Positions 8,477 through 16,236 are shown, counted from the stretch's first letter. The stretch is 64,000 bases of DNA from [Clostridium] viride DSM 6836 (GCA_000620945.1 JHZO01000004.1:1-64000), one strand, 5' to 3'. The notes: generated by a model not told the origin, from the sequence alone. Made by a program: numbers and translations.

Positions 8477-9178
8477 TTGCACTTATTCAAAAGGTTTGTA
8501 ATGTCTGACAAAAGTACGTATTTCATTCAAAAAAAAAAGCTATTATGGGTTTTGGGTTTGTTTGCGCTCTTAATAATTATATCTTATTTGATAACTTATA
8601 ATTGGAGGCCTATTGGAGCACTCAGTGTGGACAAAGCAAATGCAATATGGAGCATTTTATTAAATTTGTCGTGTGGGTATATAGTCTCACTTATGTTTTA
8701 CTTAATGTTAGTATTTAGAGGAGAACATAATACTTATTGCAAACGTCAGGCAATATGTAAGAGGGTCTATAACTACTATCTAAGAATTTATACACACTTA
8801 GAACAGATACTAGCTATATATTATGAGTTTGATTGGGGCGAAGGCACCGGAAGGGATTATTTCGATATAAAAGATAAGGAGTATTATACATCTTTAATTG
8901 AGTGTGAAAAAATGACCACATGCGACGATGTTATCAAATATGCATCACGTGTAGTGCAAAAAAATATAGAACTAATTGAGCCACACCTTGATAGCTTGAG
9001 TAAATTTGCTGTTGATATTTTTGTTGAGCTTCAAGAGACATATATTTTTGAAAACTTAGAGGATGAACTCGTTTTTGATATGGCGATATCAATCTTTATA
9101 GATAATTTAGAATCTGTTCATAAAAAATTGAATACTATAAGGAAAAATGGCTGGATCGAAATTATGAATAAAGAATGA
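8477..9178 (+). CDS. Two-helix membrane protein of unknown function
   Basis: A 233-residue protein with two transmembrane helices near the N-terminus (around LLWVLGLFALLIIISYLITY and IWSILLNLSCGYIVSLMFYL). A mostly helical cytoplasmic domain of about 150 residues follows. I recognise no family. The start is taken as TTG at 8477 because AAGGAGGG lies at 8463-8470 with six-base spacing; an upstream in-frame ATG at 8438 would begin inside the arm repeats. AT-rich compared with the flanks and alone between two integration scars, so it is likely accessory cargo; two helices plus a soluble domain would suit a defence effector, but that is speculation. Confidence 0.7.
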   Translation: MHLFKRFVMSDKSTYFIQKKKLLWVLGLFALLIIISYLITYNWRPIGALSVDKANAIWSILLNLSCGYIVSLMFYLMLVFRGEHNTYCKRQAICKRVYNYYLRIYTHLEQILAIYYEFDWGEGTGRDYFDIKDKEYYTSLIECEKMTTCDDVIKYASRVVQKNIELIEPHLDSLSKFAVDIFVELQETYIFENLEDELVFDMAISIFIDNLESVHKKLNTIRKNGWIEIMNKE

Positions 9179-9216
9179 ATTATATTTTAATAAGAAAGTA
9201 ACCACCCGAGCTCAAT

Positions 9217-9244
9217 AGGAGTTCGATTCCCTTCGCCCGCTCCA
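9217..9244 (+). other. tRNA 3'-end fragment (tRNA-Gly-like att scar)
   Basis: The stretch GTTCGATTCC at 9221 followed by CTTCGCCCGCTCCA reads as a T-loop, acceptor 3' strand and CCA end. No 5' tRNA half is upstream. It resembles the 3' end of tRNA-Gly (compare 7879-7901) but is not identical to it, so it probably came from another tRNA-Gly gene carried as an attachment core. Confidence 0.65.
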
Positions 9245-9248
9245 AACA

Positions 9249-9297
9249 AAAAAACCTCGAAAACCTTGATATTAAGGGTTTCCGGGGTTTTTGGTTT
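9249..9297 (+). terminator. Terminator copied with the tRNA fragment
   Basis: AACCTCGAAAACCTT pairs, with one bulge and wobble pairs, with AAGGGTTTCCGGGGTT and is followed by a T run. It has the same place relative to the tRNA end as the terminators at 8339 and 19580. Confidence 0.65.
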
Positions 9298-9357
9298 TTC
9301 TTATTGTTGGATAGATTTGGGTGGAAAAGAGCTAAAAAACGCACTTTTCTTTTGAAG

Positions 9358-9381
9358 ATGCAGGTCAAGATGCAGGTCAAA
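9358..9381. repeat. Tandem 12-bp arm-type repeats, second variant
   Basis: ATGCAGGTCAAG (9358-9369) and ATGCAGGTCAAA (9370-9381) lie 114 bases after the tRNA fragment. The same dodecamer pair follows the right att at 19675-19698. It shares the TG...GTCAA pattern with the 8439 repeats and is probably the arm-site set of a related element. Confidence 0.65.
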
Positions 9382-9470
9382 GCTCAGTAAATTGGTTTGT
9401 ATTTTATGCGAAAAAATAAAAAGCACCCCGAAAGGTGCAATTTACAATTTGACATGTTTTTTAGGGCAGC

Positions 9471-9499
9471 CAAAACCGCTCCCTAAGATCAAGGGAGCG
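9471..9499 (-). terminator. Terminator for the SH3-like pseudogene
   Basis: On the minus strand CGCTCCCT pairs with AGGGAGCG and is followed by GTTTTGG, a few bases after the stop codon at 9504. Confidence 0.7.
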
Positions 9500-9503
9500 A
9501 GTA

Positions 9504-9860
9504 CTACATATATTGAGCTAACTCAAAGGTTGATAAATAATAACGTTCTCCATTGGAAAGAACTTCATAAGAGACCATATCTTCAAGAACCTTTATAACT
9601 CGAAACAGCTCACCCTCTTTTGCAAAAGGATGATTATGCATACCCGAGGATATTTTTATAATATCTCCAGTAGATATGCTGTGACGATCTGGATCTATGG
9701 AGCTTACTTCTGTATTGACTACATTGTGAAACAAACCATCATTACCTCTTATAACATATAAATTATCACGCCAATTGCTTTTAATAACTCCAATTTGACC
9801 AGGTGCAATCCCTTCATCATTGTTCAGAACTATTACCTTTTACCCAGGCCAGAACTCCTC
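9504..9860 (-). pseudogene. SH3-like small protein, nonsense-interrupted
   Basis: The frame reads closely parallel to the intact 123-residue protein at 23553-23924: shared NNDEG/DNDEG, NHPF, FELxxY and SIDPD/STDPT positions. Near its N-terminus an in-frame TAA (9840-9842) replaces the Asp of the PGDR motif, after residues matching EEFWPG. No start with a ribosome binding site precedes the readable part, though restart at an internal codon cannot be excluded. The family has two small beta-barrel (KOW/SH3-like) repeats and no known function; both copies are in mobile DNA. Confidence 0.6.
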
Positions 9861-9926
9861 ACAAACTCACCTCACTATAGTAGTATAGATGAATTTGTAA
9901 CGATCTGCGTCAATTAGCATACTGTA

Positions 9927-9959
9927 AAAACTCCCCCGAGGAAAAATCCAAGGGGGAGT
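9927..9959 (-). terminator. Terminator-like hairpin
   Basis: ACTCCCCC pairs with GGGGGAGT around a 14-base loop; on the minus strand five T follow. No gene ends directly upstream of it on that strand, so it may be left from a deleted gene. Confidence 0.6.
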
Positions 9960-10038
9960 AATGCTAGGTAATAAGTATTTGTAAATCCGCGGCTATCTAA
10001 GGCCTCAATACATGCTATGAGCCAAACAAACGAAGTGT

Positions 10039-10071
10039 AAAAAGCCAGAGGAAGGATAATTTCAACCTCTG
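10039..10071 (-). terminator. Terminator of the ParB-fold gene (repeated module)
   Basis: On the minus strand CAGAGG...CCTCTG is followed by GCTTTTT. A block of about 70 bases around it is clearly similar to 23444-23513, which follows the SH3-like gene of the second element. Confidence 0.65.
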
Positions 10072-10115
10072 ACTTGAACGTTTTCAATTCTGTAAAGAGT
10101 AAAAATAAGGGTCAT

Positions 10116-10577
10116 TTATAATTTCAATAATCGGTAGTATCCCTTTCCACGCATCGTTAAAAAAGCGTTTCGGATATTGGACAAATCGTGTGCCTCTCTA
10201 CAGTATGTGCAAACGTTATCGTAAGTAGATATATAAACGATAAGGGGTATTTTTAGTTTTGACGCGATACAAAGTCTATGCTGCCCGTCTATTACTATGT
10301 AGTGTCCACACTTACACATCACTATGCTTATCCGCATGGTTGATTCATTAAAGCGAGTTTCCAAACTTCTGGCAATACATTGACAATATGCTTCATCGTT
10401 TCTTGGAAATCCTTTCTTATAAAATCTAATTCTTTCAAACGGGATTTGAATTTGATTAGGTTTTAATAGAGAACAAGTCCCAGAAAGCCTTTCGTGACAG
10501 GTTCCATCAAAAAGGTTCATGCAAAATTTTTTCCCTTCGGTCAAGAATCCATTGACCCTAACTTCGTCTTCGCACAT
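10116..10577 (-). CDS. ParB/Srx-fold domain protein
   Basis: A 153-residue protein. The motif VIDGQHRLCIASKL (about residue 94) is the signature of the ParB N-terminal fold (DGxHRxxAA), found in ParB CTPases, sulfiredoxin and phage/plasmid ParB-like proteins. No HTH or dimerisation domain follows, so it is not a full partition protein. It has ten or more Cys residues, with CxxC and CxC pairs that might bind metal. The start is ATG at 10577, preceded by AAGGAGG; the upstream GTG at 10586 is too close to that site. Role in the island unknown. Confidence 0.65.
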   Translation of the reverse strand: MCEDEVRVNGFLTEGKKFCMNLFDGTCHERLSGTCSLLKPNQIQIPFERIRFYKKGFPRNDEAYCQCIARSLETRFNESTMRISIVMCKCGHYIVIDGQHRLCIASKLKIPLIVYISTYDNVCTYCREAHDLSNIRNAFLTMRGKGYYRLLKL

Positions 10578-10640
10578 TATCCACACCTCCTTTTCAACGT
10601 ATTTTTATTAAGAATAAACTAGAACAATCTGTACTTATTA

Positions 10641-10675
10641 TTGTAATAATCAAATGCTTTTCGCATAAGAGTTTA
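10641..10675 (+). promoter_or_regulatory. Promoter-like element, copy 1
   Basis: TTGTAA and CATAAG with 17-base spacing, within a 35-base block matching 10997-11031 at 28 of 35 positions. It ends 20 bases before the small membrane protein gene at 10696. Confidence 0.5.
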
Positions 10676-10695
10676 CAAACGGGGGAGGCATCTAT

Positions 10696-10941
10696 ATGGA
10701 AAAATTATTTGTTGCAGTTTCTGGTTTTGCTCATACCATTTGGCTTATAGGGGTTTGGATCGCGGCAATTACTTTGATAGTCTCCGTTTGCAAATCGTTT
10801 TTACAAGGGGATAGACATGGCGCATTGAAAGAATTTTTTAGCTACGGGGCAGTATTGGCTTTACTTTACCTCTTTCCTCAAATTCTAATGGCCATGCCAC
10901 AAATTGTTCCAGATTTTCTTAATCATATTTTTGGTTTATAA
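10696..10941 (+). CDS. Small two-helix membrane protein
   Basis: An 81-residue protein with two predicted membrane helices (about residues 10-33 and 48-68) joined by a short basic cytoplasmic loop (CKSFLQGDRHGALKE). GGGGAGG precedes the ATG. The shape recalls small pilin-like or Maff2-type proteins of Gram-positive mobile elements, and also holins; neither is established. It has its own promoter-like block. Confidence 0.65.
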   Translation: MEKLFVAVSGFAHTIWLIGVWIAAITLIVSVCKSFLQGDRHGALKEFFSYGAVLALLYLFPQILMAMPQIVPDFLNHIFGL

Positions 10942-10996
10942 CAGGGCTAAAGAGCTTGCACCTTACATCTCCAAGCTTATCCCCATTAGCATATTT

Positions 10997-11031
10997 TTGT
11001 AATATTCAAATTTAATTTGCATAAGAGCTTA
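10997..11031 (+). promoter_or_regulatory. Promoter-like element, copy 2
   Basis: Same TTGTAA-17-CATAAG layout and 28/35 identity to the block at 10641. It lies 23 bases before the TTG start at 11055. Confidence 0.5.
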
Positions 11032-11054
11032 GAATAAAGATGGGAGGTTTTTTG

Positions 11055-11276
11055 TTGGATGACTTTTATTTAATTCTCAACTTCGTTGTTGGACACTATC
11101 ATATTATCGGACTAGCTCTTTTTTTGTCGTTATTAATCTGGGTGATATATTCATTTAGTATATGTATACTCAGAGACAATTGGTATTGCGCTGATAGGAT
11201 TATCACAACGTGGGGCTTCAGAATTTTTATAATTCTGTTTATTTGCACGCTTTGGAAAATCTTGCTCCGCACTTAA
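11055..11276 (+). CDS. Small two-helix membrane protein
   Basis: A 73-residue protein with two hydrophobic segments (about residues 15-40 and 54-70) and an intervening loop with charged residues. The start is TTG at 11055, seven bases after GGGAGG (11042-11047); the ATG at 11040 overlaps the ribosome binding site itself. It does not look like a sequence relative of the 10696 protein, yet it shares that gene's upstream block. No family recognised. Confidence 0.6.
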   Translation: MDDFYLILNFVVGHYHIIGLALFLSLLIWVIYSFSICILRDNWYCADRIITTWGFRIFIILFICTLWKILLRT

Positions 11277-11608
11277 ACTTAGAGTGTAGTTTCAACCTCC
11301 CTTTCAGCGTCTACTTAAGCATTACAAATCCTTCCACTAACAAATCTTTACCTAGTACCATCATATATTTATTACTCCGTCTGCGGAGAAAACCCTGTTA
11401 CCATAGAGTAACAGGGTTTTCTTGTACTTGTTTTTAAATTCACAGGATTCTGACTGCGACGATATGAAAATCATAAAGATCAACGGGCGCAGAGTTATTA
11501 TATGAGCGACGATACTAGAACCCGCCTGGTTTTAAATGGTAAAAAAACCCCAAAATTCGTTGTAATATTTAAGTCTTTAAAGTATACTAAAAAATAAGCC
11601 TCATATCA
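11277..11608. other. Gene-free stretch with a terminator
   Basis: Apart from the hairpin at 11389-11421 nothing is assigned. Two very short frames near 11474-11593 (13 and 31 codons, overlapping ATGA) lack ribosome binding sites and could be the relic of a larger gene. Confidence 0.5.
11389..11421. terminator. Strong terminator before the cargo gene
   Basis: AAACCCTGTTAC pairs with GTAACAGGGTTT, followed by TTC on the plus strand and preceded by an A-rich run. Closely related in sequence to the terminator at 21561. Confidence 0.8.
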
Positions 11609-11725
11609 TTAAATAATTCTGCTGACATGACTTGTATAACCTTGACGATGCTTTCTTAAAAGCTTTATAAACTCTTCGCGGTTTGACGTGTTAGTTAGTA
11701 AATAGAACAGCTTTTTAGGTTTCAT
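11609..11725 (-). CDS. Tiny basic protein divergent from the STAND gene
   Basis: A 38-codon frame beginning MKPKKLFYLLTNTSNREEF and ending with TAA. A textbook AGGAGG (11731-11736) lies five bases before the ATG, which is why I call it a gene despite its size. The product is basic and probably helical. Its start is only 38 bases from the start of the large cargo gene on the other strand, and that gene's best promoter lies inside this frame. Function unknown; a regulator or a toxin/antitoxin-like peptide is conceivable. Confidence 0.55.
   Translation of the reverse strand: MKPKKLFYLLTNTSNREEFIKLLRKHRQGYTSHVSRII
11642..11671 (+). promoter_or_regulatory. Candidate promoter of the STAND gene
   Basis: TTGACG (11642-11647), 18-base spacer, TATAAA (11666-11671). 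It is the best match upstream of 11764 and lies inside the divergent tiny gene. Confidence 0.55.
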
Positions 11726-11763
11726 ATTATCCTCCTAAACAAAATAAAAGGTGGTATTTCAGT

Positions 11764-14700
11764 ATGGACAAGCGCATAGGAATCCTTCATCTTTCAGATG
11801 TGCACGCAAGTGAAAAGAGCCAAGACACTATCCAACGGCTTGTCACTCTTTTGAAAGATGATGTTAGTATTCTTAAAGACAAATATAATGTTGATATTAA
11901 AATGGTTTGCATTAGCGGCGACTTAATTAATTCTGGTGATGCTGCAAGCGTGGAGCTAGAAATTGCGTTAGACGTATTTCTACAGCCGATAATGGAGATG
12001 TTGCAGCTAGATGAAAAAGGCGTGTTTATTGTCCCGGGCAACCATGAAATTAAGCGAGAAAGTATCGTATCCTATATAGAGGCCGGACTTGAATCCACGC
12101 TGACTTCAGAAGCCAATATAGAGGCCTTCATGAATAAAATTGACACCGAAAGTCTAAAACGAATTGAGTATTTCGATCATGATTTTGCCTCCATGTTTGG
12201 CGGGGAATTATTATGGGAAAGTCCATTGGCCCGAGCATACATGCTGTCCATTGGAGATTTTAACTTCGGTGTATGTTGTGTTAATTCTGCGTGGCGTTCT
12301 ACTGGAATAGGGAGTGCTGAAAAACGAAAGATGGTGGTTGGTCGCAAACAAATTATTGACAGTTTTGAAAAAGTTAAGTCAGCAGATATCAAGATTTGTA
12401 TTATGCACCATCCTTTAGATTGGTTGGTAGATGATGATAAGACCGCTGTTGAAAAATGCATTAATCAATTTGATATCGTTCTTAACGGCCACATTCACGA
12501 ATCAGATACTAAAGTTTACACTTCATTTAATGGACAAACCCTTTATAACACTTGCGGCAAATTCGATAACTCTAGTGATATATATAACGGCTATACTTTA
12601 ATGGCAATAAATCCATATAACAAGGATTGCGACGTCTTCTTGCGCCAGTATATGGATTATCCCAGAAATTGTTTTGATACAGCAATAAATATGATTCAAG
12701 GAGGTATATTTTCAACTTCGTTAGGAAACAAAGATGATAAATTAGCTTTAGGGTATAATGTCATTCATGCCATAGAATCAAAGTTCTTAGATTATGCAAA
12801 TAGTTATTTTGTTTCTAATGTTGCGGCAGGTAAAGCGTTAAAAAGTTTTGATGCGTCATTTATCGCACCTGAACTCAGTAGGCATTCTGAATATGAAAAG
12901 GAAACATTGTTCGAAAAAGATAATGAAGAGGATGAAATTTCTCTAGAATCTATATGTAATGGACATCAGAACATTCTTCTTTTAGGCAGAAAAGAAATCG
13001 GAAAAACTACGGTATTACATTACATAACTAAACATTGCCTCTCAAACTTTAATACGCTAAAAACTGTGCCTATTATTATTAATACATTGTATGCTGATTA
13101 TGCAGGAAAAAATGTAATGACTCGAGCCGCACATAGATTCATAAATGATTACTGTGGTGAGTCTGAATCTTTTTCTTTGAGTGATGTTGAGGCTTTATTA
13201 ACGGCTGGCCTTTGTACAGTGATGTTTGATAATTTTGAAACTGTTGATGAACGCCAACTTGTAAAGATTAACTCCTTTCTCTGCGAGTATCCCAATAACA
13301 AGTTTATATTCTCAGAGAGAGAGTCTGTTAGTGCTAGATGCTTGAGAAAAATCGATGTTATTCCTTCGTGCGAATATGAGGTAGTTCACATATGTTCTTT
13401 GACAAAAAACCAAATACGGCTTGCTGCAGCCCAGAGTTTTTTGATAGAGGATAGTTCGGCGTTGGTAGATAAAATAATGCTTTGCTTCAAAAAGACTACG
13501 CTTCCAAAGACACCTTTTGTTTTGTCCCTAATTATCTCCATCTGTGACACTGTTGACTTTACTCCAATCAATGAAGCTGTTGTTATGGAACAGTTTATGG
13601 AGACTCTTCTTGCGAAGTCTTCACCTACTGAGGCTTATTCCACTACATTTGATTTTCGCATTAAAGAAGATTTTTTAATCCATATAGTGTCATACATGCA
13701 TGAGCACAACAAATTCTGTTTGTCTAATGAAGAATTTGATGAAATTCTCTCGGCCTATCACGCTGCAATAGGATTCGCGGTTCGTGACACGAGATTCGAT
13801 GTGCTATTTATTGAAAATGGAGTTCTTATCTGTACAGAGCGCATGGTTACTTTTAGATATAGTTGCATGATTGAGTATTATCTTGCAAAGAAAGCTGAGC
13901 AATCTCCTGACTTTTTGGCATACATATTGAGCGATAATAACTATTTAAATCACCCAAGCGAACTACTATATTATACTGGACTCAATAGGCGCAGTATTGA
14001 AGTAGTGGAAGCACTACAAGCTAAATTGTTTCAAGATTTAGAGGCATTGCAGGAAATAACTTCTGAACTTGAAGATTATAACATTAACATTAATATTGCA
14101 CTTCCAGACGAGTCTTTCTCACAAAAACTTAGTAAAAGCAAGCTATCACAAGTGGAAAGTGATAAGCTGCATAATACAAGAGATTCTTCCGAAGATAAAT
14201 TGCCAGAGGAAATGGATAAGCATACGGACTATGAAGACATGGAAGCTTTTGTGCAAACACTTCTTATTTATGGAAGTTGTTTAAAGAACCTAGAACTAAT
14301 TACAAAAGACAAGAAGGAGCATATATACAGGAACTATATCCTGGGATTGTGTATAATGTTAGGTATTCTCAAACGAAATACAGAGGCTTATTTTAAAGAA
14401 GAGATTAATGCAATGTTAAATGACCCAGAAAAACATTCCGAAGAAGATATCCGAAGAATTGAGGTTCTTACTAATGACATTATAAAGATAGCTCTTCCTT
14501 TAGCAATTCAAAATATCGCTTTAGAAAATATTGGAACAACAAAACTTAAGGCTATTATTGAAGGTGTTCTCCGTGACGGTGAAAGTGGCGATTTTCCGAA
14601 GCTTTTTAGTGTATTTTTGTTTTGCGATTTACGCTTGCCTGGCTTACGAAATGAGCTGCAAAGATATGTTGCCGACGCGAAAGACAAGTCATTATTAACT

Positions 14701-14877
14701 ATCATATTTTTCAAACTCATGTACTATTATCGTTATAGATATTTTAGCCCATCGTTGGATTCGTTCCTTGAAAACACATTAGCAGATATCAACAGAAAGC
14801 TAAATGGAGGAAGTAAGCAGGGCAAAGAGCTTATTATACAGAGTCTTAAAAAGCACAATCGACTTCCTCGCATGTGA
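11764..14877 (+). CDS. Metallophosphoesterase-STAND NTPase, candidate anti-phage protein
   Basis: A 1037-residue cytoplasmic protein. Residues 1-300 are a calcineurin-like phosphoesterase with all metal motifs: DVH (12-14), GD (52-53), GNHE (92-95), HH (215-216) and GHIH (242-245). Residues 400-620 are a P-loop NTPase: Walker A GRKEIGKT (408-415), Walker B TVMFDN (485-490), then a FIFSERE sensor-like strand and a NACHT-like helical part. The rest is helical, with an acidic low-complexity stretch near 780-830. An N-terminal enzyme on a STAND/NACHT switch is the plan of bacterial NLR-like defence proteins, so I infer a phage-triggered nuclease or phosphodiesterase. AT-rich, monocistronic, weak GGTGG ribosome binding site. 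Confidence 0.8.
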   Translation: MDKRIGILHLSDVHASEKSQDTIQRLVTLLKDDVSILKDKYNVDIKMVCISGDLINSGDAASVELEIALDVFLQPIMEMLQLDEKGVFIVPGNHEIKRESIVSYIEAGLESTLTSEANIEAFMNKIDTESLKRIEYFDHDFASMFGGELLWESPLARAYMLSIGDFNFGVCCVNSAWRSTGIGSAEKRKMVVGRKQIIDSFEKVKSADIKICIMHHPLDWLVDDDKTAVEKCINQFDIVLNGHIHESDTKVYTSFNGQTLYNTCGKFDNSSDIYNGYTLMAINPYNKDCDVFLRQYMDYPRNCFDTAINMIQGGIFSTSLGNKDDKLALGYNVIHAIESKFLDYANSYFVSNVAAGKALKSFDASFIAPELSRHSEYEKETLFEKDNEEDEISLESICNGHQNILLLGRKEIGKTTVLHYITKHCLSNFNTLKTVPIIINTLYADYAGKNVMTRAAHRFINDYCGESESFSLSDVEALLTAGLCTVMFDNFETVDERQLVKINSFLCEYPNNKFIFSERESVSARCLRKIDVIPSCEYEVVHICSLTKNQIRLAAAQSFLIEDSSALVDKIMLCFKKTTLPKTPFVLSLIISICDTVDFTPINEAVVMEQFMETLLAKSSPTEAYSTTFDFRIKEDFLIHIVSYMHEHNKFCLSNEEFDEILSAYHAAIGFAVRDTRFDVLFIENGVLICTERMVTFRYSCMIEYYLAKKAEQSPDFLAYILSDNNYLNHPSELLYYTGLNRRSIEVVEALQAKLFQDLEALQEITSELEDYNININIALPDESFSQKLSKSKLSQVESDKLHNTRDSSEDKLPEEMDKHTDYEDMEAFVQTLLIYGSCLKNLELITKDKKEHIYRNYILGLCIMLGILKRNTEAYFKEEINAMLNDPEKHSEEDIRRIEVLTNDIIKIALPLAIQNIALENIGTTKLKAIIEGVLRDGESGDFPKLFSVFLFCDLRLPGLRNELQRYVADAKDKSLLTIIFFKLMYYYRYRYFSPSLDSFLENTLADINRKLNGGSKQGKELIIQSLKKHNRLPRM

Positions 14878-15000
14878 TTTCATATCCATTAAAACTATTA
14901 TTACACCTAAATAACAGCTTTTCCTTTAGCCCGTATGCTCAATTAGAAGCTACTCTATCTTCTGATCTATATCAGCAGTAAGTCTGTCAGCATCTCGTTC

Positions 15001-15723
15001 CTATATCCGCCAATCCTCCCGGCGAAACACTATCTCCTCTACGGATGAGGTTCCCGTCGTATTAAATCGATCCACCCCCACGCGCAGATAATACGGCGTT
15101 CTTTCTTCAACGAATTGCCATAGCTCTTTGCTTATCTTAGGATTCCGCAGCTTGCGAAGGCCTTGCTCCTCTTTTTGTCGAACTACATTTGTGGCAATAC
15201 CGTCCTGCTCTGCAATTTGTTTCAACGTTTGGTTCTGGAAGTATCTACGCTCAATCGTATTGGTCTGATCCGAGGGGAGTTTGGCAAGAGCCTTGTTCAA
15301 TTCAGCACGCAGTTGATCAAGCCATATCCGCTTCTCAGCATCCTCATACTGATCTGTGGGGTCTGGTATGATAGCTGCTAAGGTTCCATCCTCATCATCC
15401 TGTAAAGGCGAATCTAGGCTCATAGCTCTATGTATGGCGTCTACCTGATAACCTGCCACCGCCCTGAATGCGTTCTTAAGGTGGAACGAGAGCCAGCCAA
15501 TGAAGGACATGCCCTTTTCGGGTGAATAACTCTGGACAGCCTCCACAAGGGCAAGGAAGCCAGATTGGTATAAATCATCAATAGATACCCCACCATAGCC
15601 ATTAAGCTGTCTTGCTCTTATCCCTGCTTGCTGAGATATGAACTTCTCAACCTGCTCCCATAACACCGGGAGCAGGTTTTCATTTCCGCTCTGGATAGCC
15701 TCCACAAGCTTCTCATTAGTCAT
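15001..15723 (-). CDS. Phage-type sigma-70-like regulator
   Basis: A 240-residue protein with a sigma region 2-like segment (DLYQSGFLALVEAVQSYSPE, then FIGWLSFHLKNAFR). It also has a region 4-like helix-turn-helix (LKQIAEQDGIATNVVRQKEE) after an ERRYF helix. Such factors control late or packaging genes in Firmicute phages; here it follows the small terminase gene as last gene of the operon. The ATG has GGGGGAA upstream. A near-identical copy lies at 21654-22391. Convergent with the STAND gene. Confidence 0.75.
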   Translation of the reverse strand: MTNEKLVEAIQSGNENLLPVLWEQVEKFISQQAGIRARQLNGYGGVSIDDLYQSGFLALVEAVQSYSPEKGMSFIGWLSFHLKNAFRAVAGYQVDAIHRAMSLDSPLQDDEDGTLAAIIPDPTDQYEDAEKRIWLDQLRAELNKALAKLPSDQTNTIERRYFQNQTLKQIAEQDGIATNVVRQKEEQGLRKLRNPKISKELWQFVEERTPYYLRVGVDRFNTTGTSSVEEIVFRREDWRI

Positions 15724-15747
15724 CGCACAGTTCCCCCTTACTTAGAC

Positions 15748-16236
15748 TTAGATATCATCAATGATCTGCACGCCTAAGGAGGCTGTCACATTCACATTGG
15801 AAGTGAACATGCCAAAGTGCTTACCAAGTAGCTCCAAGGCCTTGAGCTTGTCACACATGCGAATCTCTCGCTCTATGCCTTCTCCATTAGGAGTTTGTAT
15901 TACTCTCACCTTCAGGGCTGCTATAGCGGCGGTATCGTCTCGGGAAGCTTCTGGGCGGATGGTAACGGTATCAAAGTCAATCACATCCTCTGGATTAACA
16001 AAAGCTACTCTCGCCAATTCACGTATAACAATCTCTTGGTTAACTCCTGTTCGCTTAGAAAGATCTGCCATGGCTTTATCTAAATACGCGCGTATATCAG
16101 GTTTTCTCAAGTTCTCTTCTCCAATGCTATAAGCCGTTTTTGAGCTATACCCTGCACGTATGGCGGCCTGTGTAGCATTAAGATCAATCAGGTATTCATC
16201 AACAAAGCGTTTTTGTTTTTGTGTTAGTCTGGCCAT
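15748..16236 (-). CDS. terS: Phage terminase small subunit
   Basis: A 162-residue protein beginning MARLTQKQKRFVDEYL, followed by DLNATQAAIRAGYS, the hallmark HTH of the XtmA/Terminase_2 small subunit that recognises packaging sites on DNA. The start is ATG at 16236; GAGGTG has better spacing to it than to the ATG at 16239. No large subunit is nearby. In helper-dependent islands an own TerS redirects the helper's packaging motor to island DNA, and the same is inferred here. Almost identical to the protein at 22417-22905. Confidence 0.9.
   Translation of the reverse strand: MARLTQKQKRFVDEYLIDLNATQAAIRAGYSSKTAYSIGEENLRKPDIRAYLDKAMADLSKRTGVNQEIVIRELARVAFVNPEDVIDFDTVTIRPEASRDDTAAIAALKVRVIQTPNGEGIEREIRMCDKLKALELLGKHFGMFTSNVNVTASLGVQIIDDI

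Larger units (their letters stand above)
9179..9503. other. Gene-free stretch with an integration scar
   Basis: No credible gene. It holds the tRNA-Gly-like 3' fragment, its terminator, the ATGCAGGTCAAG tandem repeats and the terminator of the minus-strand gene ending at 9504. Confidence 0.7.

Noticed and set aside
9180-9380. 66-codon minus-strand frame
   Set aside because: It is read from the tRNA fragment, terminator and arm repeats; no ribosome binding site and tRNA-shadow type sequence.
11474-11593. Two very short overlapping frames (13 and 31 codons)
   Set aside because: No ribosome binding sites and no recognisable protein; perhaps relics of a lost gene.
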